A DNA stretch of 59,909 nucleotides from positions 1-59,909 of the forward strand of contig CAZECR010000005.1 in the NCBI GenBank assembly GCA_964510495.1, given 5' to 3'. The translations under genes were made by a program, and so were the position numbers. Source of the stretch: CAZECR01 sp964510495. GTDB lineage: Bacteria > Patescibacteriota > Patescibacteriia > Magasanikbacterales > GWA2-37-8. Positions 8,784-16,993 of this stretch are shown piece by piece. The notes beneath the pieces are model-generated. The model saw only the letters and a program-made list of their open reading frames with translations. It was not told where the DNA came from and did not search any database. Numbering within the stretch: the first letter of the stretch is position 1; every line of letters starts with the position of its first letter.

Positions 8784-8841
8784 CCCCAAGGTCACCTGCC
8801 TTTGTATCGAAGTCGTTTCGGTGTAAAGGCAGACCTTGGGG
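8784..8841 (+). terminator. Large bulged hairpin after nhaD
   Basis: CCCCAAGGTC plus CTGCCTTT pairs with AAAGGCAG plus ACCTTGGGG around a 22-25 base loop. It lacks an adjacent T run, so it may protect the 3' end rather than terminate by itself; the true terminator follows at 8852. Confidence 0.55.
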
Positions 8842-8851
8842 AGGGGTACAA

Positions 8852-8888
8852 ACAAAAACCCTCCGCTTTTCTCGCGGAGGGTTTTTGT
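8852..8888 (+). terminator. Bidirectional terminator between the two antiporter genes
   Basis: Perfect 15-bp stem (ACAAAAACCCTCCGC / its complement) with a 7-base loop and T-rich arms on both strands. It serves nhaD on plus and the CPA antiporter on minus. Confidence 0.85.
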
Positions 8889-8899
8889 AGTATGAAAAA

Positions 8900-10663
8900 T
8901 TATTCCATAAAATAGAGCGGCACATGCAACTTCTTAATTTCATTCAGACGAAAATCAAGCATTTTGCGACCAACAAAAATTGCCGTAACGTTTGTATCAC
9001 TCGCCGCTAATTCATTAATATTTTCTTGCAAAAAACCAGTTCGAGCCGTAAAAACAAAATCTATTTCACCCTTTCCTCCATCTTTCAAATCGCGATTAAT
9101 TTTAGCAAATTCTACTTGAGCTTCTTGGTTTATAGTTTCGGAAAGTTCAGAACTATACTTATCTTCGAGACAAAGCATCACCATAAGCCGTTCAATCCCG
9201 TGGCGCTTTGACCATTCCGCAACCATCGGGAGTCGGCTGATAAAAGACCGGCCACGTGTACCTAAAACCACAATAGGGCTCAGGCCCATATCCGTTTTCT
9301 CTACATCGCCTATTTCTTCAGCGACTTTTAACTTTTTAGCAATCCACGGAGTCAATACAGGCTCAATTATAAGGGTTAACAGAATAACCCACATACCAAT
9401 CGGTGCCAGCCCTCTGATATTACCAATTCCCGCACTGGCTATCGTAATCATCAGTACCGCTGGAATCGCTCCGGTTTCACGTACACAGGAAATAAATAAT
9501 ACATCGCGCACGGTCATTTTTTCCTTACCAAATATAAGCGAGGGGAAAAGCGATAAAAATACTCCGGCCGGACGAATTATTACCATAAAAATTATAGCGG
9601 CAAGTATACCAATGCCGGCGAACTCAATGAGCTGCGCAGGGTCTACTAACGCGCCAAGCAAAATAAAGATAGTTGGCTTGAAGAAGCCGTCAATAATATG
9701 ATTGAAAAACCGTTCAGTCTCATGCAAGTGCTCAGTTAAATTAAAGAGGAGCCCTGCAATAAATGCTGCCAAATAGCCACTACCACCAAAAGCCAGCGCG
9801 ATTGTAAAAATTACGACTGGAATAAAAAGAAAAAAAGCAGAATCTGCTTCAAATTCTCTTGTATGGGTTTTTTTGAAACGCTGTAATATTTCCAAAAAAA
9901 CATACCCAATTGCTCCAAAAATAACCCCAAAAACAACTTGCTTCAGTAGGATAAAGCCGCTTTCCGGAGTTGCAATACTAGCGTACCACCCGCTCAGTGA
10001 AGTAAAGTTCTTTCCTGTCGCAATAACTCCAAGGAAAGCAACGGTTAGGAGCGTACCTGTAACATCGGTGACCGCGCTTTCAGATACTACAATATCTTTG
10101 GTTGAACGGTTGTAGAAACGAAGCCGCTTTAAAACCGGAATAATGGCTGCCGGGTCGGTGGACGAGAGGACAGCTCCAAGAAGAACGGCAACCATAATTG
10201 ATACCGAAGCTCCAAAGAAATTGCTGAGCACCACAACAGTGCCCGAAAAAGTAATAGCTGTAAAAAGAAGCCCAACAAACGATAGAGCTAAGATTTTGCC
10301 GATTAATTTTTTGAAATTCGTAAAAGGTGTTTCAAGGCCGCCGCCAAACAAGATAAGTGTTGCGCCAAAACCGACGAGTGAATTTAAAATTGCTTCGTTT
10401 TCAATAATCGGTTTTAATATACCATGTCCGGCAATGCCGAAAAAAATAGCGACCACAAATGAGGGTAGTTTTGTAACACTAGAGATGTAAAAGACAATAA
10501 AACTTAAAATAAATAAAACCGCTACTTGGAAAAAAATAAACAGCAGCTCGTGCTCCGCGCTATGTTCAAAGAAAGTAAAAGCCTGAGGAGAAAACCGGCT
10601 CAGCCCGGCTGTCACAGCGAGCGCACCAAAAGCGCCAAGCAGACGCATTACCATTTTTTTCAT
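8900..10663 (-). CDS. CPA-family cation/proton antiporter with C-terminal soluble domain
   Basis: 587 residues. Residues about 1-430 are a string of hydrophobic segments typical of CPA1/NhaP-type Na+(K+)/H+ exchangers, with the ion-site motifs SSTDPAAIIPVLKRL and VVSESAVTDVTGTLL carrying the conserved Asp. Residues about 440-587 are soluble, with an alternating beta/alpha pattern (SPIVVLGTRGRSFI, RLMVMLCLEDK, VTAIFVGRKMLDF) that suggests a nucleotide-binding or USP-like regulatory domain. AT-rich like most of the window and ending tail-to-tail with nhaD. A good sigma70 promoter lies just upstream. Confidence 0.87.
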   Translation of the reverse strand: MKKMVMRLLGAFGALAVTAGLSRFSPQAFTFFEHSAEHELLFIFFQVAVLFILSFIVFYISSVTKLPSFVVAIFFGIAGHGILKPIIENEAILNSLVGFGATLILFGGGLETPFTNFKKLIGKILALSFVGLLFTAITFSGTVVVLSNFFGASVSIMVAVLLGAVLSSTDPAAIIPVLKRLRFYNRSTKDIVVSESAVTDVTGTLLTVAFLGVIATGKNFTSLSGWYASIATPESGFILLKQVVFGVIFGAIGYVFLEILQRFKKTHTREFEADSAFFLFIPVVIFTIALAFGGSGYLAAFIAGLLFNLTEHLHETERFFNHIIDGFFKPTIFILLGALVDPAQLIEFAGIGILAAIIFMVIIRPAGVFLSLFPSLIFGKEKMTVRDVLFISCVRETGAIPAVLMITIASAGIGNIRGLAPIGMWVILLTLIIEPVLTPWIAKKLKVAEEIGDVEKTDMGLSPIVVLGTRGRSFISRLPMVAEWSKRHGIERLMVMLCLEDKYSSELSETINQEAQVEFAKINRDLKDGGKGEIDFVFTARTGFLQENINELAASDTNVTAIFVGRKMLDFRLNEIKKLHVPLYFME

Positions 10664-10687
10664 ATAAGTAGATTAAAAACAGCAGAC

Positions 10688-10716
10688 ATTGTAATCGTTT
10701 TTTTAAAAAATGTCAA
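10688..10716 (-). promoter_or_regulatory. Sigma70-type promoter of the CPA antiporter
   Basis: On the minus strand TTGACA, exactly 17 bases, then TACAAT, 25 bases before the ATG. This is one of the best consensus matches in the window. The 318-base gap up to 10981 otherwise shows only the plus-strand promoter listed next. Confidence 0.75.
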
Positions 10717-10871
10717 TATATTTTTATAAATTGTACTATACGTTATTAACGTGCAAGCCACGTCGTCATTATTCTTTTGCTCAGAATTAGGCAAGGTTAA
10801 ACAGGTTCTAACTTCTTCCACCAACCAGAGCGAGCAAAACACAGCTTACATAAGCCGTTTTTTTGTATGTA

Positions 10872-10900
10872 TCGACGTATAACAAATCAAATGATAGAAT
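10872..10900 (+). promoter_or_regulatory. Predicted promoter for the 10982 gene
   Basis: TCGACG, 17 bases, TAGAAT with TGA just before it (extended -10). It lies 82 bases upstream of the start. Confidence 0.5.
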
Positions 10901-10981
10901 CATGGGGATTACAGGAATCCGCCTAAGAATTATTTGTAATTACCGCAAAAAACAGAATATAAAACATATGAGACTACCCGT

Positions 10982-12319
10982 ATGGCCGACAGATTAATAC
11001 CCATCGCCCACTTACATTCCGGAGAAAAAGAGATGGTGTCCGAATCAGCGCGAGAATTTGATACGATACTTTCTGGTATTCAAGAAATTATTCAAACGGA
11101 AAATCCAGACAGTTGGTTAGTAAAAACAACGACATACCTTAAAAGAACGACCAGAAATGTAGGCACAGGCACTCCCCTTTTTGATTTTTTTAAAAAATAT
11201 GGCCCGGATGTACTCGGGCTTATAAGAGATTGCCGAGTAGCAACAGATGTCGGCATAGAAAACGAAGAAGAGCGTATCGCCTTAGGAGCAGAGCGTTTGT
11301 TAGTTGATATACGTAGTTTGATCGAATTCAACGAAAGTGAGCCGCTTCCAATGCATCGAATGAACTGGAGTGAAATTCTAGAACGAAGCGCCGGACGAGT
11401 GCGGTTAGAAACAAAAGGTGCGGAACGGATAGTTACGATTACCAGCACTACTGGAGCACGGTACGAATTTCCAGTTCCAACCAGAGATGCTCTGGCGCAT
11501 AAAGGCGGTGTTTGTAGATTGCTTTTAAAAATAGCCAGTAATGCACCTGCAGATCTTATTGAAGCGGAACTCCCACTAAATGACTTTGATGTGGTTGGCG
11601 CTATTGAAGACCCCCAAGTTCGCGAAGAAGCTATTCGCCTAGGGCTAACAGCTGAAGGGATAGAGCCTGCGTCGCAAGAGCTTAATTATGCAGAGCTAGC
11701 GGCAGGACGCGATGTAGACCTGAATCAAGTATTTTTAGATACTCATGGTTTGATTTTTAGTGACGCTGCTCGGGCGGCCTGTGTGAGTGGTGAAATACAT
11801 ATACCGACGCCGGACAAGGGAATGTATAATAGCGCAACAATACCGATTGAAGGAGGCTCACTCGTAAATGAATGGGGCATGCAACGGCTTATGAAATTTG
11901 TAGTTGAAGGTAAAGCACATTCTTTCTCGTTTACCCCGCTCAACCGTCATATTGATATGGGACCATTTCTGCTGACGCTTGCTCATAAATTTGCCAACCG
12001 CCCCAACAAAGATGACTTGTTAGCTAGAATGTTTTTGGTTGCAGAGCAAATGGGACAGGTACGAGATGGAGAGCATACTTTGGATGATGTGCTCGAACGC
12101 GTCCGTGCCGCACACCCTTCGGTTACAACAAAAAAATCTGAGCGTGAATATGCCCACCTTAGTTTTGTTCGCTGGTATGCACCGCGTGTCCTACGAAGTA
12201 TCAGTCGCGCTTTTCGAAACGAAACTGGCGCTCTGTCAACTCTTCCCTTGGCTCGCAAGACTGATGATATGATTCCCTATACAATCTTGCTGCCAGGCCT
12301 GCCTCGCAAACAAGAATAG
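10982..12319 (+). CDS. Unrecognised soluble protein, 445 residues
   Basis: I do not recognise this protein. It has no signal peptide and no membrane segment. It is mostly helical by composition, rich in charged residues, with long Glu/Arg stretches in the first third, a beta-rich middle (RIVTITSTTGARYEFPVPTR) and a second mixed half (GGSLVNEWGMQRLMKFVVEG). No nucleotide-binding loop, zinc cluster or catalytic signature is apparent. It is followed 26 bases later by a methyltransferase gene on the same strand and may share its transcript. Confidence 0.7.
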   Translation: MADRLIPIAHLHSGEKEMVSESAREFDTILSGIQEIIQTENPDSWLVKTTTYLKRTTRNVGTGTPLFDFFKKYGPDVLGLIRDCRVATDVGIENEEERIALGAERLLVDIRSLIEFNESEPLPMHRMNWSEILERSAGRVRLETKGAERIVTITSTTGARYEFPVPTRDALAHKGGVCRLLLKIASNAPADLIEAELPLNDFDVVGAIEDPQVREEAIRLGLTAEGIEPASQELNYAELAAGRDVDLNQVFLDTHGLIFSDAARAACVSGEIHIPTPDKGMYNSATIPIEGGSLVNEWGMQRLMKFVVEGKAHSFSFTPLNRHIDMGPFLLTLAHKFANRPNKDDLLARMFLVAEQMGQVRDGEHTLDDVLERVRAAHPSVTTKKSEREYAHLSFVRWYAPRVLRSISRAFRNETGALSTLPLARKTDDMIPYTILLPGLPRKQE

Positions 12320-12345
12320 TTTTACTATATTTAGCCTGGAAAATT

Positions 12346-12957
12346 ATGGATCAAACACAATCTTTCTACAACATGCACGCTGACGAGTTTGAGCAGAAAA
12401 CACGCTCACTCCAGAACATTGAATGGATCAATTCATTTTGCGAGCTGTTACCATCGAAGGGTCATATACTTGATATCGGCTGCGCCTACGGACGCGATGC
12501 CACAACTTTTGTCAAAAAAGGATTTCAAACTACCGGCATCGACTACTCAACAACAATGATAGAAAAAGCAAGGAAATCCGTGCCAGAAGCAGATTTTTCT
12601 GTTCAAGATATTCGAGAAATGAAATTTACTGATCAGACTTTTAGTGGTGTTTGGGCATCTGCAATTCTTTTGCACGTCCCAAAGAACGATATTCCTAAAA
12701 TCCTAGAAACCATTCACCGAATACTTACCGCGTCGGGTATTTTGTTTATTGGAGTCTACCGCGGCGAAGGCGAAGGTATGATTACAGACGCGCGATATGC
12801 CGACGCACAGAAGTACTATGCCTATTTTTCTGAAGACGAACTAAGACAATTACTTGCCCAGGCAGGTTTTACCGTACTAAAATTAGTTTCACGTGAGCCG
12901 AACTCATATGAATCAAAACCAATAATTGAATTACTGGCTCGCAAAACTGAAGTTTGA
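12346..12957 (+). CDS. Class I SAM-dependent methyltransferase
   Basis: 203 residues. The SAM-binding motif I is HILDIGCAYGRDATTF, followed by GIDYSTTMIEKARK (acidic loop), FSVQDIREMKF (motif II) and FSGVWASAILLHVPKNDIPKIL (motif IV). The fold continues with the ILFIGVYRGEGEG strand. Substrate cannot be inferred. The stop codon overlaps the presumed TTG start of the following MurL-like gene by 4 bases, so the two are probably translated together. Confidence 0.85.
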   Translation: MDQTQSFYNMHADEFEQKTRSLQNIEWINSFCELLPSKGHILDIGCAYGRDATTFVKKGFQTTGIDYSTTMIEKARKSVPEADFSVQDIREMKFTDQTFSGVWASAILLHVPKNDIPKILETIHRILTASGILFIGVYRGEGEGMITDARYADAQKYYAYFSEDELRQLLAQAGFTVLKLVSREPNSYESKPIIELLARKTEV

Positions 12958-14345
12958 ACACGCGTGCAATAGAATACTCAAAGTTTATTTCAAAATCAGT
13001 TATGGGGAGTCTTACAAAAATACTAGGCGTGTCGTCGTTTACGTTTGGAACATATACGGTAGATAAAAAACGTTCCATTGTCACTTTTACCTATCACGTT
13101 GAATTTAGATTTGGCATACGTAAGACCTTTACTGACCGTCTCTTTTTTAAGGACGTTGCGCCAGCGTTGTGGGACAAGATACCAAAGGCAGTTCTGGAAC
13201 CAACACTACAAGCACTGCTTCTCATGCTTGGCATAAATTACTGGCTCGCCTTTCCGACGAGCAACATGCATATCGAAGGGTTTGCGCTCACCCGTGCCCA
13301 AGCTAAATTCTGGGACACACTCTATTTACATGGACTTGGAGAATTTTTCTTCAGCACAAAGTTAGATTTCCGCAATCTCATTAGGTTTCCCTACGACGAT
13401 GCTGCAGTTGCACCCACGCCAACCAAGTTTAAGCGTCCCTCACGCGCACTTCTTTTGAACGGTGCGGGCAAAGATTCAATTCTCTCTGCCGAAATGTTAA
13501 AGGAATCAGGTACTCTGTTTGATTTTTTTGCTTTTTCCCCTACCCCAGCTCACAAGCGTGTTGCAAATCTGGTCGGCGCCAAGACCGTCACTGTTAACCG
13601 TCGCATTGATCCGTGGATGATCGTGTCTGGAGCGTACCCGTCGGTCTCCACGTACACATTTATCGCAGTCTTACTTGCGGAACTTCTCGGGTATAACTCA
13701 ATAGTTTTTTCCAACGAACGCAGCGCTGATTTTGGTAATCTCACCTACCTTGGTTTGGAGGTGAATCATCAATGGTGCAAATCATCTGAGGCGGAAAAGC
13801 TTGTTAACGATTACATACAATCGTTTATAACACCGGACATTTCAACGCAATCGCTCTTGCGAGAATACAGTGAGCTTGAGATTGTGCGGCGTTTCGTGCG
13901 TTATCCGCAGTATTTCAAAGACTTTACGAGCTGTAACATCTATTTTTGGCAACCACGCTTCATACAGCTCTTGGCGCGCCGATCTTACTGGTGCAAAAAT
14001 TGCGCCAAATGTGCCTTTCTCTTTGCTTGTTTCTCGGCTTTTCTCCCAAAAAAAGAAATGATCGCCATCTTCGGTACCAATCTCTATGCCCGAAGACGAC
14101 TCCTCCCCTTGTACAGGCGCATGCTTGGTACCGAAGGGTTCAAGCCACTTGATTGCGTCGGTGAGCCTGAAGAAACAATTCTCGCCATGCATTATTCGTC
14201 CCTTCGTAAGGAGTATGCCGGCACACCGGCGATGAAAGTTTTTGAAAAACATTTCCCATCGACTTACGATTTTGATAAACTCGAAGAAAGCGTTCTTCCT
14301 TCGAACTTTAAAAACAAAAACAGCGCTAGACTACTCTACAATTAA
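12954..14345 (+). CDS. PP-loop protein resembling MurL (UDP-MurNAc-L-Ala-L-Glu epimerase)
   Basis: 463 residues if translation starts at the TTG at 12954 that overlaps the upstream stop (TTGA); an ATG at 13002 is the alternative. The centre has ALLLNGAGKDSILSAEML, an N-type PP-loop for ATP binding. Near residue 370 come YWCKNCAKCAFLFACFSAFL and MIAIFGTNLY, a cysteine-containing segment I recall from MurL-like proteins. MurL epimerises the terminal L-Glu of UDP-MurNAc-L-Ala-L-Glu to D-Glu in a peptidoglycan route lacking glutamate racemase. Assignment rests on these motifs only; another PP-loop enzyme is possible. Coupled to the methyltransferase. Confidence 0.5.
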   Translation: MNTRAIEYSKFISKSVMGSLTKILGVSSFTFGTYTVDKKRSIVTFTYHVEFRFGIRKTFTDRLFFKDVAPALWDKIPKAVLEPTLQALLLMLGINYWLAFPTSNMHIEGFALTRAQAKFWDTLYLHGLGEFFFSTKLDFRNLIRFPYDDAAVAPTPTKFKRPSRALLLNGAGKDSILSAEMLKESGTLFDFFAFSPTPAHKRVANLVGAKTVTVNRRIDPWMIVSGAYPSVSTYTFIAVLLAELLGYNSIVFSNERSADFGNLTYLGLEVNHQWCKSSEAEKLVNDYIQSFITPDISTQSLLREYSELEIVRRFVRYPQYFKDFTSCNIYFWQPRFIQLLARRSYWCKNCAKCAFLFACFSAFLPKKEMIAIFGTNLYARRRLLPLYRRMLGTEGFKPLDCVGEPEETILAMHYSSLRKEYAGTPAMKVFEKHFPSTYDFDKLEESVLPSNFKNKNSARLLYN

Positions 14346-14359
14346 GATTTATACGTCCT

Positions 14360-15313
14360 ATGTCTCGCCATTCACCTGAGCAGCACTCCGTCCACCCCGA
14401 TCTTAAAGAAATATATCCAGCGGAACAATTCATGGTACATGATTGCCCTGTTGAATTTCACCGTGTGCAACATCATATCGACGTGTTTAATAAAAACCCA
14501 GAATACTTTAAACAAGCTATTGAAAAGGCATCTATAGTGGTACTAGAAGCCGCTCCCACCGCCGAAGGCTTGTTTACTGAAACTATTCAAAAAGACTACT
14601 GTAAACAGCTTAATACTTGGGGTATAAAAATTACTCTCCAGGAATTTCAAGAAGATCTTGCAAATAATAAACTACTACTTTTTTTTAAAGCCTTAGAAGA
14701 ACAAGCGGCAGCACAACAAAAGCCTGTTGCAACAGTTGATCCTGTATTTAAAGAAGAGGGAACGTGGTTACTCGGCGTTGAAGATCTCATCGTTGGAGCA
14801 AAATATGGGACTATTGGAATAGCCTCCTTAACCATACTAGCTAAAATCGCTGAAGCCAAAGGAATTATTGTGCCATTTTTAAAAAAGAAAAATACTACAG
14901 AGACAATGCCGCCATCTCGACGCTCATTTTTAAAAACTACTGTTGCTGGTGTGGGAGGCATACTGGCCGGGAGCTCATTAAGTGTGCGCCACGGTAATGA
15001 TATGGATCACCATGGACGTACAGCACGTGGAGCAGGCGTTACAACCTTTGACATGCACGATTATCGAGACACTATCATAGCTGAAGGTTTGTATCAGGTT
15101 GCGTCTCTACGAGAAGGCACGTCGCCTATTGAAGCTTTTTATGGCGCGGCACACGGTTCGGCGGTAAAATTTTACGCTGGCCACGAAAAAGAACGGCGCC
15201 AGCGTATAAATATGTACGCCGATACTGTGGCTCGAGGAATTCATCCCAAATTACACATGTATCGTTATGAAAAGGGCGTCTGGGAAGAAAAAGCGCGAAG
15301 TGAAATTGCTTAA
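14360..15313 (+). CDS. Possible TraB/TIKI-like protein with an internal twin-arginine motif
   Basis: 317 residues in two parts. Residues 1-175 have EFHRVQHHID and IVVLEAAPTAEG, and the end has EAFYGAAHGSAVKFYAGHEKERR, whose GAAH fits the GxxH motif of the TraB/TIKI/EreA superfamily; this match is weak. Residues 186-192 read SRRSFLK and lead into a glycine/alanine-rich hydrophobic stretch (TTVAGVGGILAGSSLSV), a textbook Tat signal, but in mid-protein. An in-frame ATG at 14906 lies just before it, so a second, exported product of 135 residues could be made. Start context is CTATG. Follows the MurL-like gene by 14 bases. Confidence 0.5.
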   Translation: MSRHSPEQHSVHPDLKEIYPAEQFMVHDCPVEFHRVQHHIDVFNKNPEYFKQAIEKASIVVLEAAPTAEGLFTETIQKDYCKQLNTWGIKITLQEFQEDLANNKLLLFFKALEEQAAAQQKPVATVDPVFKEEGTWLLGVEDLIVGAKYGTIGIASLTILAKIAEAKGIIVPFLKKKNTTETMPPSRRSFLKTTVAGVGGILAGSSLSVRHGNDMDHHGRTARGAGVTTFDMHDYRDTIIAEGLYQVASLREGTSPIEAFYGAAHGSAVKFYAGHEKERRQRINMYADTVARGIHPKLHMYRYEKGVWEEKARSEIA

Positions 15314-15439
15314 GTACTTTTAGAAAAGAAGAAGGACTATCGTTGCAGTCTTCCGCCTTAGGCACAGAGTTCCCTTACGATGCCCGCTTGGCCCCGACTT
15401 GCAACAAATACATTACAGACCTTATATAAGCTTATTCCT

Positions 15440-16714
15440 ATGGATCAAGAAACCCACGACAAGGCCGCAGAAAATCATTATTTTGAGGAAAATAAAAAAA
15501 TATTAGCAAACAAATTTAAAAAGGGCCAAAAAATAACTTTCTCAGGCAGAGAATATTTTTACGACGGACCTGATAATAGTTTTTTTCCGCACTTCGTTAA
15601 ACTTAAGAATAAGGACGGAAAAACAGATTTTATACCAGTAAAAAAATTTATTGAAAAATTTAGAAATCGAGAGGATGTTAAAAGCAAAGACCCCGAGATT
15701 AGGCAGGCTGAACCTCAAATTTCTTCGCCAAAAAGATACGTAGATCACAATGATGAACGAGATTATAAAACTTTTGAGTATGAGGTTGAGGATGACCAGG
15801 CTTTGTTAGAAGAATACATAGCTGAAGCCCGAGAAAAATACGATATTTCTCGCGAATATTTTTTAGGTGTTCGCAATTTATTTCCCACCGCCACACTTCC
15901 TGAAGTAATGGAAAAATTACCCGAATATACTATTAATGAACAAACTAAATTCTTCAGAGAAAGCAACCTCAGATATATCGCAAAAAAGTTTGTTCCTGAA
16001 CTAATCGCTGCAAAACATGGTGCTAACGAAAAAGTACAGATTCTTTCCGCAGGATGTTCAACCGGCGAAGAGCCTTACAGCCTGGCTTTTTATCTTCAGG
16101 ATGAAGGTATTCAGAAATATAAGATAACAGGAATCGATGTGAGTTCGGATGGTATCAAAAAAGCCGAGGCAGGACGTTATGTGGATAGTTTACATTTTAC
16201 TTTTGGAACTTCATTTTCTGGCATCCGAAAAGAAGATATAGCATCAGGCAAGCTCGTACAAGTTGGAACAGAAGAACGAGAAGGTATGCCCTTATTCAAA
16301 GATGAAGACCCGCCAATTGAGCGCTACGCAGTTCTTGAAGTTTCACCGTCTATCAAAAAACATCTTTCATTTGAAAGAGTTGATCTACTTGCAGCAGCTC
16401 CACCGGGAAGTTATGACGTTGTCACAGTTAACAACATGCTCTATCATTTCCCACGAGCAAAACGTGAAGTAATTTTTAGACACATACTTTCTGCCTTACG
16501 ACCAGGAGGATATATAGCTCTCGAGAGTGATAGCAGCTTTCACACTAAGCACAAAAAAGAGTATTTAGAATGGAGAAAAAATTTAGCAACAAACTTTGAA
16601 CTTAAGGATGTAGTTTTTATTCCACCAGGTAAAGAGAATAGTGAGTACTATCAGGAATATCCGATTAAAGGAATGATATTCCAAAAACCTACGGCAAATA
16701 TTTTAGGGGGTTAA
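15440..16714 (+). CDS. CheR-like SAM methyltransferase with N-terminal extension
   Basis: 424 residues from the CTATG start at 15440; an in-frame ATG at 15380 would add 20 residues. Residues about 1-130 are a charged extension containing a small beta-rich stretch (FKKGQKITFSGREYFYDGPD). The rest matches CheR: an N-terminal helical part (YFLGVRNLF ... EQTKFFRESN), the SAM loop ILSAGCSTGEEPYSLAFYL, then TGIDVSSDGIKKAEAGRY, VTVNNMLYHFPRAKREVI and LRPGGYIALESD. CheR normally methylates glutamates on chemoreceptors, but no chemotaxis gene is visible here, so its substrate is open. Ends at a strong terminator. Confidence 0.75.
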   Translation: MDQETHDKAAENHYFEENKKILANKFKKGQKITFSGREYFYDGPDNSFFPHFVKLKNKDGKTDFIPVKKFIEKFRNREDVKSKDPEIRQAEPQISSPKRYVDHNDERDYKTFEYEVEDDQALLEEYIAEAREKYDISREYFLGVRNLFPTATLPEVMEKLPEYTINEQTKFFRESNLRYIAKKFVPELIAAKHGANEKVQILSAGCSTGEEPYSLAFYLQDEGIQKYKITGIDVSSDGIKKAEAGRYVDSLHFTFGTSFSGIRKEDIASGKLVQVGTEEREGMPLFKDEDPPIERYAVLEVSPSIKKHLSFERVDLLAAAPPGSYDVVTVNNMLYHFPRAKREVIFRHILSALRPGGYIALESDSSFHTKHKKEYLEWRKNLATNFELKDVVFIPPGKENSEYYQEYPIKGMIFQKPTANILGG

Positions 16715-16744
16715 TTCCTTGTACTTCTACCCTTTTTGCACTGA

Positions 16745-16786
16745 AATACCATAAAAATGGCTTAAATTAGCCATTTTTATGGTATT
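16745..16786 (+). terminator. Strong bidirectional hairpin after the CheR-like gene
   Basis: Perfect 18-bp stem (AATACCATAAAAATGGCT and its complement) with loop TAAATT. T-rich arm but no long T run beyond it. Confidence 0.7.
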
Positions 16787-16877
16787 GCTTAATTATAACG
16801 ATTTACTCATAAAAAATAGAACCTGAAATAAACTAAAACTCCGCTTTTTAGCCAAAGTATTACTACCCTCCATGATC

Positions 16878-16906
16878 TTGACTTTTTCTCAAATTTATGG
16901 TTTACT
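16878..16906 (+). promoter_or_regulatory. Promoter of the glycosyltransferase/TPM unit
   Basis: TTGACT, 17 bases, TTTACT preceded by TGG. It lies in AT-rich DNA just before GC-rich coding sequence. Confidence 0.6.
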
Positions 16907-16914
16907 GTCTGGTT

Positions 16915-16957
16915 CTTTTTGCTCTTTGGAAAGCCAAAAAGCTGCCTTAGCAAAAAG
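16915..16957 (+). promoter_or_regulatory. Leader stem-loop of the glycosyltransferase unit
   Basis: CTTTTTGCT (16915-16923) pairs with AGCAAAAAG (16949-16957). Inside, TTTGG-AAAG-CCAAA forms a second small hairpin. The structure lies between the promoter and the SD (GAAAGG, 16980s). Confidence 0.5.
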
Positions 16958-16993
16958 AGGAAATCTTTGACAATTTAACCGAAAGGTACACAC

